Assembly: GCA_009760855.2 (NCBI GenBank)
Contig: WPIO01000213.1
Coordinates: 102,001 to 166,000 of the forward strand
Direction: 5' to 3'
Source of the DNA: Cristatella mucedo
Taxonomy: Eukaryota; Bryozoa; Phylactolaemata; Cristatellidae
Length of the DNA stretch: 64,000 bases
Made by a program: the position numbers and the translations under genes. This document shows positions 40,769-51,712 of this stretch, piece after piece (position 1 is the stretch's first letter; each line of letters opens with the position of its first letter). A model generated the notes under the pieces. The model made no database searches. It saw only the letters and a list, made by a program, of their open reading frames with translations, and had not been told where the DNA came from.

Positions 40769-42900
40769 TGTAATGTAATGTAATGCATCTCCGTCTGAAA
40801 CTCCACAAAGTCATAAAGAACATGTGGGTGTTAGGCAGGAGAGTTTTTTATAGCGCACTCACAGCCTAAGCAGCTTTTGATACGCATTCGGTAGCCAACA
40901 GACTTCGTCTCATGCAACCAAGGGAAGGTGGGAAGCATAGCAGAGTCAGGAGAGCAGTTGAAGTAGTGAGTAGCATGGAAGTAGCAGCTCCGGATCGCTG
41001 AAAAGGATGAACCATAGTCGGCAGCAGGAGAGTAGTTGTCGTTGCATAAGAATTGTGGAAGGGAGTTCCACAGTCTAGGACTTGCTGAGCGAAAGCTTCT
41101 GTCGCTAACCATCTTTAAGTCTAGGAATGGAAAAGCTAATTTATTGTCCTCACACGACCTGAGGGCAAGACAGGCTGAAACCGATGCAGCAGTTCAGCTA
41201 GGTACGAATTAGTTAAGCCGTGGCGGGCCTTGTGGGTCAGCATAACAACTTTGCTCTGTATCCGTTGCTCAACGGGCATCCATCCTAGCTCTTTTAGCAA
41301 AAGAGACACGTGCTCAAACTGCTGGGACTTGAAGACCAGCCTTGCAGCCATATTCATAGTCAGCTGCAGTGGGCTAATTGCTTCCTTCGGTAGCCCAGCC
41401 AAAAGGAAATAACAATAATCAAGCCGAGACAGAACTTAGGAGCAAGTTAAATGTTTACAAGCAACTGTGGGAGAGAGCTCTTAATCTTGGATATGGATCG
41501 GACGTGATGGCTAGCTGTAGAAGCAGTCTTCTGAATGAAGCTTTTTAAATTGAGGCAGCTGTCGAAAACGACACCTACATTTCGAGCACGTGGTGATCGT
41601 CGCACAATAGCATCACCTTTTAGAACAGCAAAGCCTTTTAATCCAGCCACACGCTTAGGGTGTCCTATGAGAAGAAGTTCGGTTTTATCGTCATTTAATT
41701 TCAGGAAGTTTTCCGACATCCAGGATCGAATATCGGCAAGGCAAGCATTCAGTTTCTCAGTTGCTGCAGCACATTCCGACGGTTTGAATGACAAATATAG
41801 CTGATTATCGTCAGCATAGAAGTGATATCCTATTCCATGGGCCTTAATCACTTTTCCCAGAGGTTGTGTATAAATGGAGAACAGCAAGGTACCAAGTACA
41901 GACCCGTAAGGGACTCCACCGGTGACCCTTCTCGTGTCTGAGACCTGACCCCACACACGACACGTATTGAACACGATCAGATAAGTACGATTTAAACCAC
42001 GCCAGTGCTTCGTCTGCCAGAGCAATCGTTGTTCTCAATCGTTCAAGCAGAACCTCGTGATCAATGGTGTTGAACGCAGCAGACAGATCTAGCAGTTAGG
42101 GCCGTGACTATGCCGTCGTCGTTGCCACGTAGGATGTCATTGTTAACACGGGGAGAGCAGTTGCAGTGAAGTGCTGCCTCTTGAACCCTTACTGAAATGT
42201 TTCTAACATTCCATTATTTTTAATATGTTCAACCAGCTGCTTAGCAACAATTTTTTCAAGAATCTTTGACAAGAAAGGAAGAAGTGAAACTGGGCGATAG
42301 TTTGCAATGACCTCCGTGTCTAATCCAGGCTTTTTAAGAATAGATCTAATGATTGCCGATTTGAATTACTCGGGGACGACCCTTTCTCCCAAAGAAGCAT
42401 TAAAAATCTTGGTTATGGCAGGGCTAAGTTAGTCTGCCAGTGAAGACCACAGAGATGAAGGTATAGGGCTTTAGGAGACGAGCTATTTTTGCTGGACTTT
42501 ATTAAGGTAGCCACATCGCATGCAGAAACATCGGAGAACCTTTTAAGGAAGGTCACAGGTTGTGGAACCGTGATTGCTTTATTCGGAGGGCACTTGATGG
42601 AGGCACGAATGTGCATATTTTTTCAGTAAAGAAGGCTTAAAACTTTTCGGCTGAGCCCTTAATATCTGGGGAGTCAGACCTCACAGCATTGGCCAGTAAA
42701 TGGTTACTATCTTGTAAATAGGTTTAGTGTCCGACTGGCAGGAATTCAGCTTTCTAATGAAAAAGGAAGTCCTGGTGTTTTAAGCTTTCGGGTGTAAGCA
42801 CGAAGGAAGTCTTTGAAATTGACTAGATCTGCATCATACCCCGATTTCTTGAAACGACGTTCAAGCCTGAGCCTAACCCGGTGCATCTTTAGGAACACTT
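40769..42900 (-). mobile_element. LINE-B, second long copy
   Basis: The tail (GTAATGTAATGTAATG at 40769) and 3' UTR are followed on the minus strand by the C-terminal domain (41402-41136, LPKEAISPLQLTMNMAARLV). Next comes an RT frame (42025-41447) with YHFYADDNQLYLSFKP and FLKLNDDKTELLLIGHP. Upstream RT and linker parts are frameshifted (42040-42900, including RLERRFKKSGYDADLVNF). It is closely similar to 28515-30650, with independent small indels, so it is a second member of one subfamily. Inactive. Confidence 0.87.
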
Positions 42901-43335
42901 TTTGTAAGTAAAGCAGATTCAGGAGACCAGTTGAGGTTGTGGGTGGCATGGAAGTAGAAGCTCAGGACTGCTGAAAAGGATGAGCCATCGTTGGCATGAG
43001 AAGAGTATTTGTCGTCGCATAAGAACCGTCGGAGTGAGTTCCACAGCCTACTACCTGCAGAGCTAAAGCTTTTGTCACAAAAAGTCTTTGAGCATTGGAT
43101 TTGAGCAGCTACTTTCTTGACCAAATAGAGCTGAGAGCATGAGGAGGCTGAAACTGGTTCGGCAGTTCATCTAGGTTTGGAGGAGCCAAGCCTTGCCAGG
43201 CCTCAAGTTTGGCATAAGAACTTTGCTCTGTATTCGTTGATGAACCGGCAGCTATCCTAGCTTATTTAGCAAACGAGGCACGTGGTCAAGCATCTGGGAC
43301 TTGGAAACTCGCCTTTCAGCCGTATTCATTGCTAA
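42901..43335 (-). mobile_element. LINE-B C-terminal fragment
   Basis: The minus-strand frame 43124-42873 has FCDKSFSSAGSRLWNSLRRF, corresponding to 'VGDRSFSSAGPRLWNSLPKF'. 43140-43330 continues with decayed 'LLxELGWMPVxQRIQSKV' coding. The join with the previous copy at 42900 falls in the linker region, so this is an older LINE-B into which the copy at 40769 may have inserted. Confidence 0.65.
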
Positions 43336-43340
43336 TTCCT

Positions 43341-43400
43341 AATAATAATAATGCACTTGATAAAGTGCCCCCAGGTAACTTAATCTCTTTTTTTGGCACT
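43341..43400 (-). mobile_element. LINE-A extreme 3' end at the duplication breakpoint
   Basis: AATAATAATAATGCACTTGA followed by TAAAGTGCCCCCAGG and AACTTAATCTCTTTTTTTGG is the last 50-60 bases of a minus-strand LINE-A. The left edge of the 7.7-kb duplication falls within it at about 43373. Confidence 0.7.
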
Positions 43401-43605
43401 TGTGGCCTAGGTGCTATGTCCTGACTGTCATATGCTTCCCAATTCTCTGTATTGCATGAAACGAAATCTGTTGTCTACCGAATGCCTACAGAATGCAGCT
43501 TAGGCTGTGAGTGGGCTATACAAAACTCTCCGGAGTAATACCAACGTGGTCGTTGTGGCTGTGTGGAATTACACACGGAGACGTAACATAACATTAAGCA
43601 AATAT
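43400..43605 (+). mobile_element. LINE-B 3' UTR fragment (copy at 51110-51312)
   Basis: CATATGCTTCCCAATTCTCT, TGTCTACCGAATGCC, GCTTAGGCTGTGAGTGGGCT and ACACGGAGACGTAACATAAC ending in ATT are the LINE-B 3' UTR and its ACATT-like tail. The left boundary is fused to the LINE-A end. Confidence 0.7.
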
Positions 43606-44004
43606 CAAAATTGTTAAGAATTTCGGTTGCCATGTTTCTCTTGCAGTTCAAAGCTCTCGGTAAGAGATTTAGCATTTTTGCAGTAAAGCTGAAAAGCCCT
43701 CATAACAAAATGCAAATTAATCTTACTAATAAGACTCTTAATCTATTCATAGTATAGAAAGTATGTTTGGCATCAGTACTTACAATTTTTGAAACTCACC
43801 TAATAAAATGCGAATAATGTATTCATTTATCCTGAAAAACTGCCATGGCTATCGTAAAATATGAGACTCTTCAGCTGTCTATCGATTTTTTGGCTTGGCT
43901 CAAAATGTTATTGAATTCAAGTCCCTGTTTACCATTTTCTGGTCCTGTACAGGTTCTCCGAAAATGGTAGCCTAGCTTTTGTCGATACATCGACTTTTTT
44001 TCAG
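43606..44004. other. unassigned, likely intronic (copy at 51313-51712)
   Basis: No repeat match is seen. It ends in the strong acceptor at 44004. Confidence 0.35.
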
Positions 44005-44166
44005 GCGAATGCCGGAAAGAAGCCGCGAGGAATATTTGCTCAAGAACTTTTTTCTAAAAGTACTTTGAGGAACGACTTCATGCTGCGATTCCACCGTCTC
44101 AACAGCCACTTATAGAAGCTACTTTGTTAAAATAGCGAATTCTCACGGCTTTCCTCCTTCAATAAA
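44005..44166 (+). CDS. possible terminal exon with stop and poly(A) signal
   Basis: Acceptor CGACTTTTTTTCAG ends at 44004. The first-base frame is open for 36 codons (ANAGKKPRGIFAQELFSKST, then LRNDFMLRFHRLNSHL) to TAG at 44113-44115. AATAAA follows at 44161-44166. This combination is typical of a last exon. If it belongs to the CARD gene it would be entirely 3' UTR, because the CARD exon already has a stop. If it is coding, it ends another gene or isoform. A frame of 36 codons can be open by chance, so the coding reading is uncertain; the splice and poly(A) signals are the stronger part. Confidence 0.45.
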
Positions 44167-44282
44167 GTCTAAGCACCAACGTAGCACGAATATCACCTTG
44201 ACTTCTATTTGTGACCAGCTGCAGGCAGTCATGAGCTACATTGAACAGATACATTTATGATGCTCCGAACCAAGCATTAGTA

Positions 44283-45060
44283 CTGTAATGTAAAGTTCCT
44301 CGGTGAGTAGCTCCACAAAGCTACACCAAATAAGTACTATGCAGAAGCTTCCTAATGCCACTCACAGTTTAGTAGCTTTCGGTACTTATACGGTAAACTA
44401 GAGATTTCATCTCAAACAACCAACTACTGGCATGACGCATAGGTGAGTAACGACAGGCCTCTGAGCCGTCTAGTATCTCAACAGTATCGTCTGTTGCAAG
44501 AGCAGTCATCTAGTCTAGCCGAACTTTTGAAGTGTCAAGTGAGTAGCAATTAATCTTCATCCTCATTTAGCATGAGGACAATTAAGGGCATCGAGAATCG
44601 AATGTCTCCAAGTCAAGCATTCGGGTTATCTGCAGCACATTCCGATGGCGTAGAACACAAATGCAGCTCGGTATTTTTAGTATACAAGTTATAGGTGATG
44701 TTATAGCTTGAATCACTTAATACAGTACCTCAGTTAGACGACCAACAATGCTGATGTCAACGATCAACCATTACCTCAACCGCTCTCAGATTAGCTCCTT
44801 ACCTAATATAATGTATCTCCGTCTGTAACTCCACAAAGTCATCAAGACCATGAGGTGTTACTCAAGAGAGATTAGTATAACGCACTCATTGCCTAAGCGG
44901 CTTTCGGAACGCATTCGGTAGTCAACAGGCTTCGTCTCACGCAACGAAGAGAAAGTGGGAAGCATAGCACAGTCAGGACTGCAGCTGTGGTAGTGAGTAG
45001 CATGGAAGTACCAGCTGAGGACCACTGAGCCATAGTAGGTAGCAGGAGAGTAGTGTCTGA
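44283..45060 (-). mobile_element. LINE-B remnants (copy at 51990-52768)
   Basis: 44283-44450 matches a diverged LINE-B tail (GTAATGTAAAGTTCCTCGGT, GTAGCTCCACAAAG). 44540-44800 matches LINE-B RT coding on the minus strand around the YADD region (TCTGCAGCACATTCCGATGG) with many changes. 44805-45060 is a second, better 3' end (TAATGTATCTCCGTCTGTAA, GGCTTCGTCTCACGCAACGA, CTGTGGTAGTGAGTAGCATG). All are non-functional. Confidence 0.65.
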
Positions 45061-45192
45061 AGATCCTTATGATGATCTACCCGATCGCTTCTCTCGATTC
45101 TGTGTGCCGAAGATGGGCAAGATGAGGTAGCCCATCACTACGATTACAACATTTCCACTGGAATACTGTTCCCGATTCCTGGCTGCACTTTA

Positions 45193-47010
45193 ATGCCTAC
45201 ATTCAGGCAGGTCACTAGTGATCTCATACTGAAGTTCCTATCCCAAGCAAAGAAGACAACAAGTTCTTTAGACCCTATTCCCACTGCCCTGCTCGTACGT
45301 TGCAATGATCTGCTGCTGCAAAGCATAAATAACATAACTAATATGTCATTAGCCTTAGGTCATGTACCAGCACCTTTCAAAAAAGCTGTAGTCAGGCCAC
45401 TTCTCAGGAAATCAACACTAGACAAAGATAACTTGAGCAACTACCGCCCAGTCTCCCTTCTACCATTCCTATCGAAGACACTGGAACAGGTCGTGGCAGA
45501 CCAGCTGAACTCATATGTTGACACTTCAAACCTTGCTAGTAAGTTCCAGTCTGGCCTTGGGGCTTATCACTCACATCAGCAATGCTTAGGGTGTACAACA
45601 ACCTGCTGAGGAATGCAGACACATGCAGAGTGTCTGCTTGTTTTGCTCGATCTTTCGGCAGCTTTTGACACCATCGATCACAAAGTTCTTCTAGAGCGCC
45701 TCTCATCTCGCCATAGCATCACTGACACTGCTCTGCAATGGTTCAGGTCCTATCTCAGTGGGAGACTCCAGATTATTGACGTGAATGGACAAAGACCGTC
45801 CGAGGTACCTCTGAAATATGCGGTACCTCTGGGCTTGGTGCAGTTCTTTTCACGTTGTATACTCTCTCCCTCTTGCTGATGTGATTGCCAAGCACAATCT
45901 AGGCTTTCACTTCAATTTGGATGACACTCAGTTTTTCCTTTGCTTTGATCCCTCCCAGCCTTTGAGCACCTCGAATTCTCTCAACTCTCTCGCTGCAAGT
46001 ATTGAGAACATCCGCACAAGGATGGCAGCGAATTTTCTCAAACTAAACTATAATGAAACTAACTTATTAGTTATGGGCGAAGCCAGTGTGATTCAGAAAT
46101 ATGAAAGGCTGACGCTAAAAAATGGCTCTGCCGGCATATCTCCTGTTGAATCAGCTTTCGAAATCTAGGTAGCATGTTCCAAAGTGAAATCTCGTTAGAC
46201 GACTACATCAGCTCCTCAATCAAGTCTGCCTACTTAAGCTACATAACATTGCTAAAAATTCGGGCTTGTTTAGATAGGATACCACGTCTAAGTTGGTCCA
46301 TGCATTTGTGACATCCCGTTTTGACTTCTGTAACTCACTGCTTGCTGGCCTACTGGCATGTGCAACCAGGCGATTACAGCTGGTGCAAAAATCTTTAGCT
46401 AGGCTTGTCTGACGTGAGCATTGCAGTTGCCTCATCACACCATTTCTCGCCGACGTACACTAGGCTAGCAGTCAAGCAACGGATCGACTTCACGGTTCGG
46501 TCGCTCACTATTAGGTGTCTTCATTCTGTGGCTCCAGCCTATCTCTCAGATGTACTCCCCTCCAGGCCAAGCATCGTATCCCCCTCCCCCCACACTTTTC
46601 GGAATACAGCAGTTTACCAGTACCTCGTACAAACCTCAAATCCCATGGAAACCGTGCATCTAGCTCGTATGCTACCAAATTCTGGAACTCCCTCCCGACT
46701 TTCGTCGAAACATCCCCTGACTTGACCACATTTAAAAAGAACTTAAGACCACGCCTATTTAGGACAGCATTTAGTGGGTCCCTGTGATTCGTCCTTCATT
46801 TGCTTATGAGTGCATGCACTGTGCATGCTGCCACTAACCACACATGCATGCTGACCCTGTGCATGTCAGCCCTAAACCGGGTTATTCATGTTGTTTATCA
46901 AGCACGATACTACTCACCATTCAATCGCGTTTCCTGCTGCAGCAAAAGTAAACCGCCTAGAAAGAGATTGAGCTCACTGAGGGCGCTTTTCAAGTGCATT
47001 ATTATCATTC
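45193..47010 (+). mobile_element. LINE-A, long copy with most of RT (unit 1)
   Basis: It starts at the segment before the RT (LILKFLSQAKKTTSSLDPIP) and includes [44 protein letters not shown] and '[20 protein letters not shown]', then ADVIAKHNLGFHFNLDDTQF. Here the catalytic YADD position reads NLDD, so the copy is catalytically compromised. It also carries frameshifts at about 45600, 45840, 46165 and 46250. The C-terminus and 3' UTR end at GGGCGCTTTTCAAGTGCATTATT (about 47005). The endonuclease is absent. Confidence 0.88.
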
Positions 47011-47014
47011 AAAC

Positions 47015-47600
47015 AGCAAGCTACTAAGATCGCTTGCTAGCGAGTCTCAACGAGTAAGTGTCAGGTTGCTGAGTTCGACCGACATACGAAACGAATTAAG
47101 TACGACATAAATAATGCTGTGGCCCCTTCCGACACACTGATTGTGGCTCCCCGTCTTTAATGTGATTATGCAGCATTTAGTATCTCAAGCAGCATTGCGA
47201 TCCAAAAGTACATTTGGAGTGATGTATCCACCATTGTTGCTGCCTCAGATGATGTCGGTCATGTCTAGGAGAATTTGTATTTGGCTAATTTCGATTTGAC
47301 TCCACCCTAAATTTTTTCAAACAATCATTTATTATCATCAATGTGTGTTACATGCTGCTTAGTGACAATATTTTCGAAAGTTGTCAAAAAATCAAGAACT
47401 AGGTAGTATTTTCTTGTTTAACAGCACAGCTAAAGTAGTTAACGTATTTTGACGATCAGTGTAAACCTGAAGTGAAAACGTTAAAGAAAGTTTCATCTCT
47501 AGCTAAAGGGATAATTATTACAACATTTTCCTAACGAGCAGCCTGGAAGGTTGTTTTTTCAAGGTTATGGCCTTATTAGATATTAGGGATTTTGTAATAA
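47015..47600. other. unassigned (copy at 54726-55310)
   Basis: No supportable open frame or family match. It contains poly-T/A runs only. Confidence 0.35.
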
Positions 47601-47604
47601 GACC

Positions 47605-47880
47605 CTAATGAGGAGTGGGCGGTTGTTTGGAATAGATCTGTGTACCACCTTTAATAGTAGCAAGATTAATAATCAAGCAGGAAATATCCGTTACAGTCTT
47701 CACTCCAGGAGCACTTTTCCTACATATGGAGCCTTCTAAACCACCAGGACTATACCTCAGATTTTTTTCGCACTTACCCACTATAGATAAAACCTGACGT
47801 ACTGCAACTTTGAATGTGTAAACTGTTAGAAAGACAAATTGGAGTCGCTTCATCTCTTGAGCCTTCTCTGTTGAGGTCAC
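47605..47880 (-). CDS. hypothetical minus-strand exon (copy at 55315-55590)
   Basis: On the minus strand a strong acceptor (TTCTTTTTTCTCACCTTAG) ends at 47881, and the next base opens a frame of about 91 codons to a stop at 47605-47607. The residues look protein-like: STEKAQEMKRLQFVFLTVYT, FKVAVRQVLSIVGKCEKNLR and VKTVTDISCLIINLATIKGG. No start codon is needed if it is an internal or terminal exon. I recognise no family. No AATAAA is seen just downstream on that strand. It could be the last exon of an antisense host gene or part of an unclassified element. Confidence 0.35.
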   Translation of the reverse strand: MTSTEKAQEMKRLQFVFLTVYTFKVAVRQVLSIVGKCEKNLRYSPGGLEGSICRKSAPGVKTVTDISCLIINLATIKGGTQIYSKQPPTPH

Positions 47881-48179
47881 CTAAGGTGAGAAAAAAGAAT
47901 AGGCACTGTAAAAGACATTTTATGGCTATATATGTGACAATTTAGTTACATTCCTAATTTAAACAGATTGGCGATTGATGAACAACATTGCAAAAAGTAA
48001 CTTTTTACTTCCTTCAAAGCTGGAGGGTGGCATCGGGTGTCTCCACGTTTTCTGTGGACCATGACCTGATTTCTCCGAGATACCTTCGCGGTTTCTGCTG
48101 CTATCTTTGCTGCTACTGTTTATGAGCTGTCCTCGGATATGCTACTCAAAAGAGGACCGGCTTAGCACAAGGTGAGAGG

Positions 48180-48590
48180 TCGCTCTTAGTGCGACAATTA
48201 CCGGCAGGCTTTCTCCTAAGGGTCAGTAAGAACCTACCTGTACCCGGCAATCGTCCTATCAACAGCTCGGTTATTGAACCTACGACCCGCAAGTTAAAAG
48301 CGCTGATTAGCACTCGTTGCGGTAATAGCTCACTTGCCTTCTCCCAGCACATTGTGAAACCTCGTCCGGCGACCGGTACTAAGGTCCAATAAATTAAATT
48401 CGAAGGGGCTTCATCTGCCGGGCAGGCTACACACCGACTTGAATGCAAGCTGCTTAATCGGCGTCCCAAAGTTGTTCGACAGCCTCTTAAAACACGTCCA
48501 CTAAATGTCAGCTTGCTAAAAGCCAAGTGGTCACTTATGCATCATCAGACTGTCACGGAGTATCTAGATGTATTTCTGCTTACCGAAATC
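48180..48590 (+). mobile_element. LINE 5' part: start of AP-endonuclease domain (copy at 55890-56300)
   Basis: After an open frame at 48189-48392 the plus strand reads LLNRRPKVVRQPLKTRPLNV then SLLKAKW..EYLDVFLLTE. This fits the first motif of the apurinic-type endonuclease of CR1/L2 LINEs ('INVSLLNARSVxNKT..DYIxxxxIDIFLLTETWL'). The domain is cut at about 48590 by the LINE-A insertion and resumes at about 49676. The middle catalytic residues cannot be confirmed. Confidence 0.5.
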
Positions 48591-48594
48591 TAAT

Positions 48595-49675
48595 AATACT
48601 AATAATAAGAATAATTCACTTGTTAAAGCGCCCTCAGAGAACTTATTCTCTTTCTAGGCGCTTTACGTTTGCTGCAAAGGGAAATGCAATTGAATGGTAA
48701 GTAAAATCAAGCTTGAAAAAACAAACAAAATGAATAATCTGGTTAGGGGTGACATGCACAGGGTCAGCATGCAAATGTGGTTAGTGGCAGCATGCCCAGT
48801 GTCAGCACGCATAAGCACATCAAGGACAAATCACAGGGACCCGCTACATGCTGTCCTAAATAGGTGTTTTTAAGTTCCTCTTAAATGTGGTCAGGTCAGG
48901 GGATGTTCTGACGCAGGTCGGGAGGGAGTTCCAGGCTGTGGGAGCATACGAGACTAAATGCACGGTCTCCAAAGGATTCAAGGTTTGTACGAGGTATTTA
49001 TAGACTGTTGGATTCCGAAAAACGGGTGGTATAATGCTTGGCCTGATGGGGGGAGTAGATCTGAGAGATAGGCTGGAGCCAAATAATGAAGTGACATAAA
49101 AGTGAGCGACAGAACTTGAAGTCATTCCGTTGCTTGACTGGTAGCCATAGCAGGTCGGCGAGAAGTGGAGTAATGTGGCAACTGCGACGCTCACGACAGA
49201 CAAGCCTAGCTGCACAGTTTTGCACCAGCTGCAATCGCCTGATCGCACATGCTGGTAGGCCAGTAAGCAGTGAGTTGCAGCAGTCGAGACGGGATGTCAT
49301 GAATGCATGGACCAACTTGGACGTTGTATCCTTATCTAAACCAGCCCGAATTTTAGCAACGTTATGAAGCTGAAAATAGGCAGATTTGACTGTGGAACTG
49401 ATATGATAGTCTAACGAGAGGTCGTTTTGGAATATGACACCTAGATTTCGAGCTAATTCAATAGGAGATATGCTGGCAGAGCCAGTTTTTTGAGGGTCAG
49501 CCTTTCCAATCTCTGAATCACATTGGGTTTGCCCATAACTAGTTAGTTAGTTTTATCATCGTTTAGTTTTAGAAAATTTGCTGCCATCCATGTGCGGATG
49601 TCATCAATGCATGCAGCAAGTGAGTTTAGAGAATTTGATGTGCTCGAAGGCTGGGAGGGATCAAAGCAAAGGTAC
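48595..49675 (-). mobile_element. LINE-A 3' half inserted in the endonuclease region (unit 1)
   Basis: It runs from (TAATAATAA) and TTCACTTGTTAAAGCGCCCT through the 3' UTR to the RT segment at GCAAAGGTACA (49675). Coding blocks on the minus strand include LVHAFMTSRLDCCNSLLTGL, NCAARLVCRERRSCHITPLL and FSESNSL. Two compensating frameshifts replace the 'FRSLHSMAPAYLSDIL' region by an out-of-frame stretch. Related copies are at 56305-57383, 58742-59821, 61178-62257 and 63614 to the window edge. Confidence 0.88.
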
Positions 49676-49985
49676 ACGATCCCCTGTCAATTAGCTTTAT
49701 ATTTACGATCGTCTGACTCGGGTTCCACAACTCACAGTCTGTGGATTCTGACAAGGTTAGTGGCAGGGATGAAATTGTTGTTCGTGGATTGGTTATCTAT
49801 AAGATTCGCAGTTTTTCGCACAGGCTATCGTTTGAATTAGTTGCAATCAGGTCCTCACCAGAATCAGTTCCTCTAGCGGTTGTGATATACCAACCTCCTG
49901 CTGGCTGTCTATCTTGCTTATAGAGGAGTTTTCAGAGTTTTTTGCTACAATATTTGATCTATTCCTTGATTGAGATATGAACTTC
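49676..49985 (+). mobile_element. LINE endonuclease continuation (copies at 57384, 59822, 62258)
   Basis: The plus strand reads DEIVVRGLVIYKIRSFSHRL, SFELVAIRSS..SVPLAVVI and YQPPAGCLSCL, then 'EEFSEFFATIF' in a shifted frame. This matches the 'FExLxIxxxxxxxLxVVIYRPPxxxxxxFxxEFxxFL' region of CR1/L2 AP-endonucleases. Together with 48180-48590 it indicates one plus-strand LINE split by LINE-A. Confidence 0.5.
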
Positions 49986-50748
49986 CGGACAAGGTCATTA
50001 GTGACCTTGAATGTAGACTTTGAGGTCGTTCATTTAGTTGAGACACGGCATTCTAGGGGGAAGCCATCTTAGGACAGACTCCTTGATCTTGTCTATCTTG
50101 TACCGACTCTGAATCCAACAGTACGAACGTACGCCGTAAAAGATCCGGCTGGCGAAGTAACTGCTTGGCTAGTCGGAGTCGACGTCCACCACAGTCGAGA
50201 GCTTCCGGACAAAGAAGCTGGAACAGCGATCAGCTAGATCATCACTGGGATCATTAGATTAGGAGCTAACCTGAAAGCGGTGGAGGAGATCGTTGATCGC
50301 CGACATCAGCGTTTTTGGATTGTGCATCTGTTATTCAACACTGATTTTACAGAAGATGGATTTGGCCAGTGCTAGGATTGATTGGTACGACCTACAGTAG
50401 TCATCTTATGCCGGTCGATGGACAGTTAGTCTTGGTCTTGTGTATGCTTTTTCAAGCATAGTCTTTGTAGACCTGTAGCCAGGCTAGGTTCTGTTCGCTG
50501 GGACAGGACGGCTGTAATTTGGTAAGGGTCACTGGCTGGGCTGGGGTCTGACCTATGGCATATGCCGTAAGCAGGGGTCACCGGGGCTCTTGGGTAGGAG
50601 AAGTTGGCCGAGTAAGTCTTAATGTTGGTGGCTCCCGGTCTCGCCGAGTTATGCACCTGGATGGTTGCAGGCGTGCTCCAGTAATGCGGCCACACAGGCA
50701 AGGCAACGAGGGCCCAAAGCCCGAGTGGAGCTGGATAGCACGCTCACT
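49986..50748. other. unassigned (copies at 57695-58440, 60131-60880, 62567-63315)
   Basis: A plus-strand stretch near 50125-50215 reads RTYAVKDPAGEVTAWLVGVD, which looks protein-like, but no family is recognised. Short overlapping frames at 50426-50799 on both strands are GC-richer than the surroundings and cannot be assigned. Confidence 0.3.
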
Positions 50749-51015
50749 GTTGTGAGTTGTATATTCCGCGGTCCCCTGTATCCTGTTCTTGACCCCCACC
50801 CCCCCCCCCTGAGTTAGCGTCTTTCGGCGGAAGCTCTCGGCTGTGATCGACGTCTACTTCGACTAGTGTTACGTTACTGTCTCCGGCAGCAGCAGCGCTA
50901 GTGGACTCTCAAGGAGACACGAAGACATGAGCGGGAGAACGCGAGAGGTGAACGAGAATCTCGTCTTTATTCGCTAGCTGGTACATATACGAGCTGGAGG
51001 CTGACTGACTCAACA
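50749..51015 (+). mobile_element. candidate solo LTR, weak
   Basis: A 267-base stretch starts TGTTGTGAG and ends GACTCAACA, so it has short TGTTG/CAACA inverted ends, as LTRs do. No flanking target duplication was found (CTCAC on the left, CAGAT on the right), and no adjacent gag-pol domains are recognisable. It recurs in each duplicated copy only because the whole unit is duplicated. Confidence 0.2.
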
Positions 51016-51712
51016 CAGATAATGGGGTGCCTCTGTAATAATAATAAAAATAATAATAATTCACTTGATAAAGCGCCCCCAGGTAACTTAATCTCTTTTT
51101 TGGCACTTGTGGCCTAGGTGCTATGTCCTGACTGTCATATGCTTCCCAATTCTCTGTATTGCATGAAACGAAATCTGTTGTCTACCGAATGCCTACAGAA
51201 TGCAGCTTAGGCTGTGAGTGGGCTATACAAAACTCTCCGGAGTAATACCAACGTGGTCGTTGTGGCTGTATGGAATTACACACGGAGACGTAACATAACA
51301 TTAAGCAAATATCAAAATTGTTAAGAATTTCGGTTGCCATGTTTCTCTTGCAGTTCAAAGCTCTCGGTAAGAGATTTAGCAATTTTGCAGTAAAGCTGAA
51401 AAGCCCTCATAACAAAATGCAAATTAATCTTACTAATAAGACTCTTAATCTATTCATAGTATAGAAAGTATGTTTGGCATCAGTACTTACAATTTTTGAA
51501 ACTCACCTAATAAAATGCGAATAATGTATTCATTTATCCTGAAAAACTGCCATGGCTATCGTAAAATATGAGACTCTTCAGCTGTCTATCGATTTTTTGG
51601 CTTGGCTCAAAAATGTTATTGAATTCAAGTCCCTGTTTACCATTTTCTGGTCCTGTACAGGTTCTCCGAAAATGGTAGCCTAGCTTTTGTCGATACATCG
51701 ACTTTTTTTCAG

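Larger units (their letters stand above)
43373..51080 (+). repeat. tandem duplication, unit 1 (about 7.71 kb)
   Basis: Every landmark recurs 7707-7710 bases downstream: for example, the terminal-exon stop at 44113 and 51821, the LINE-A start at 45193 and 52901, and the minus frame 48146 and 55856. Similarity is near-complete with scattered one- or two-base indels. Left edge: 43373 (CCCCC|AGGTAACTTAATC); right edge: 51080. Both lie in LINE-A 3' ends. Confidence 0.95.

Noticed and set aside
48146-48526. A 126-codon minus-strand gene
   Set aside because: It is the antisense shadow of the plus-strand LINE 5' region, whose translation matches an endonuclease start.
50749-51015. Complete LTR retrotransposon end
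   Set aside because: TGTTG/CAACA ends exist but there is no target duplication, no partner LTR and no adjacent gag-pol, so it is listed only as a weak candidate.
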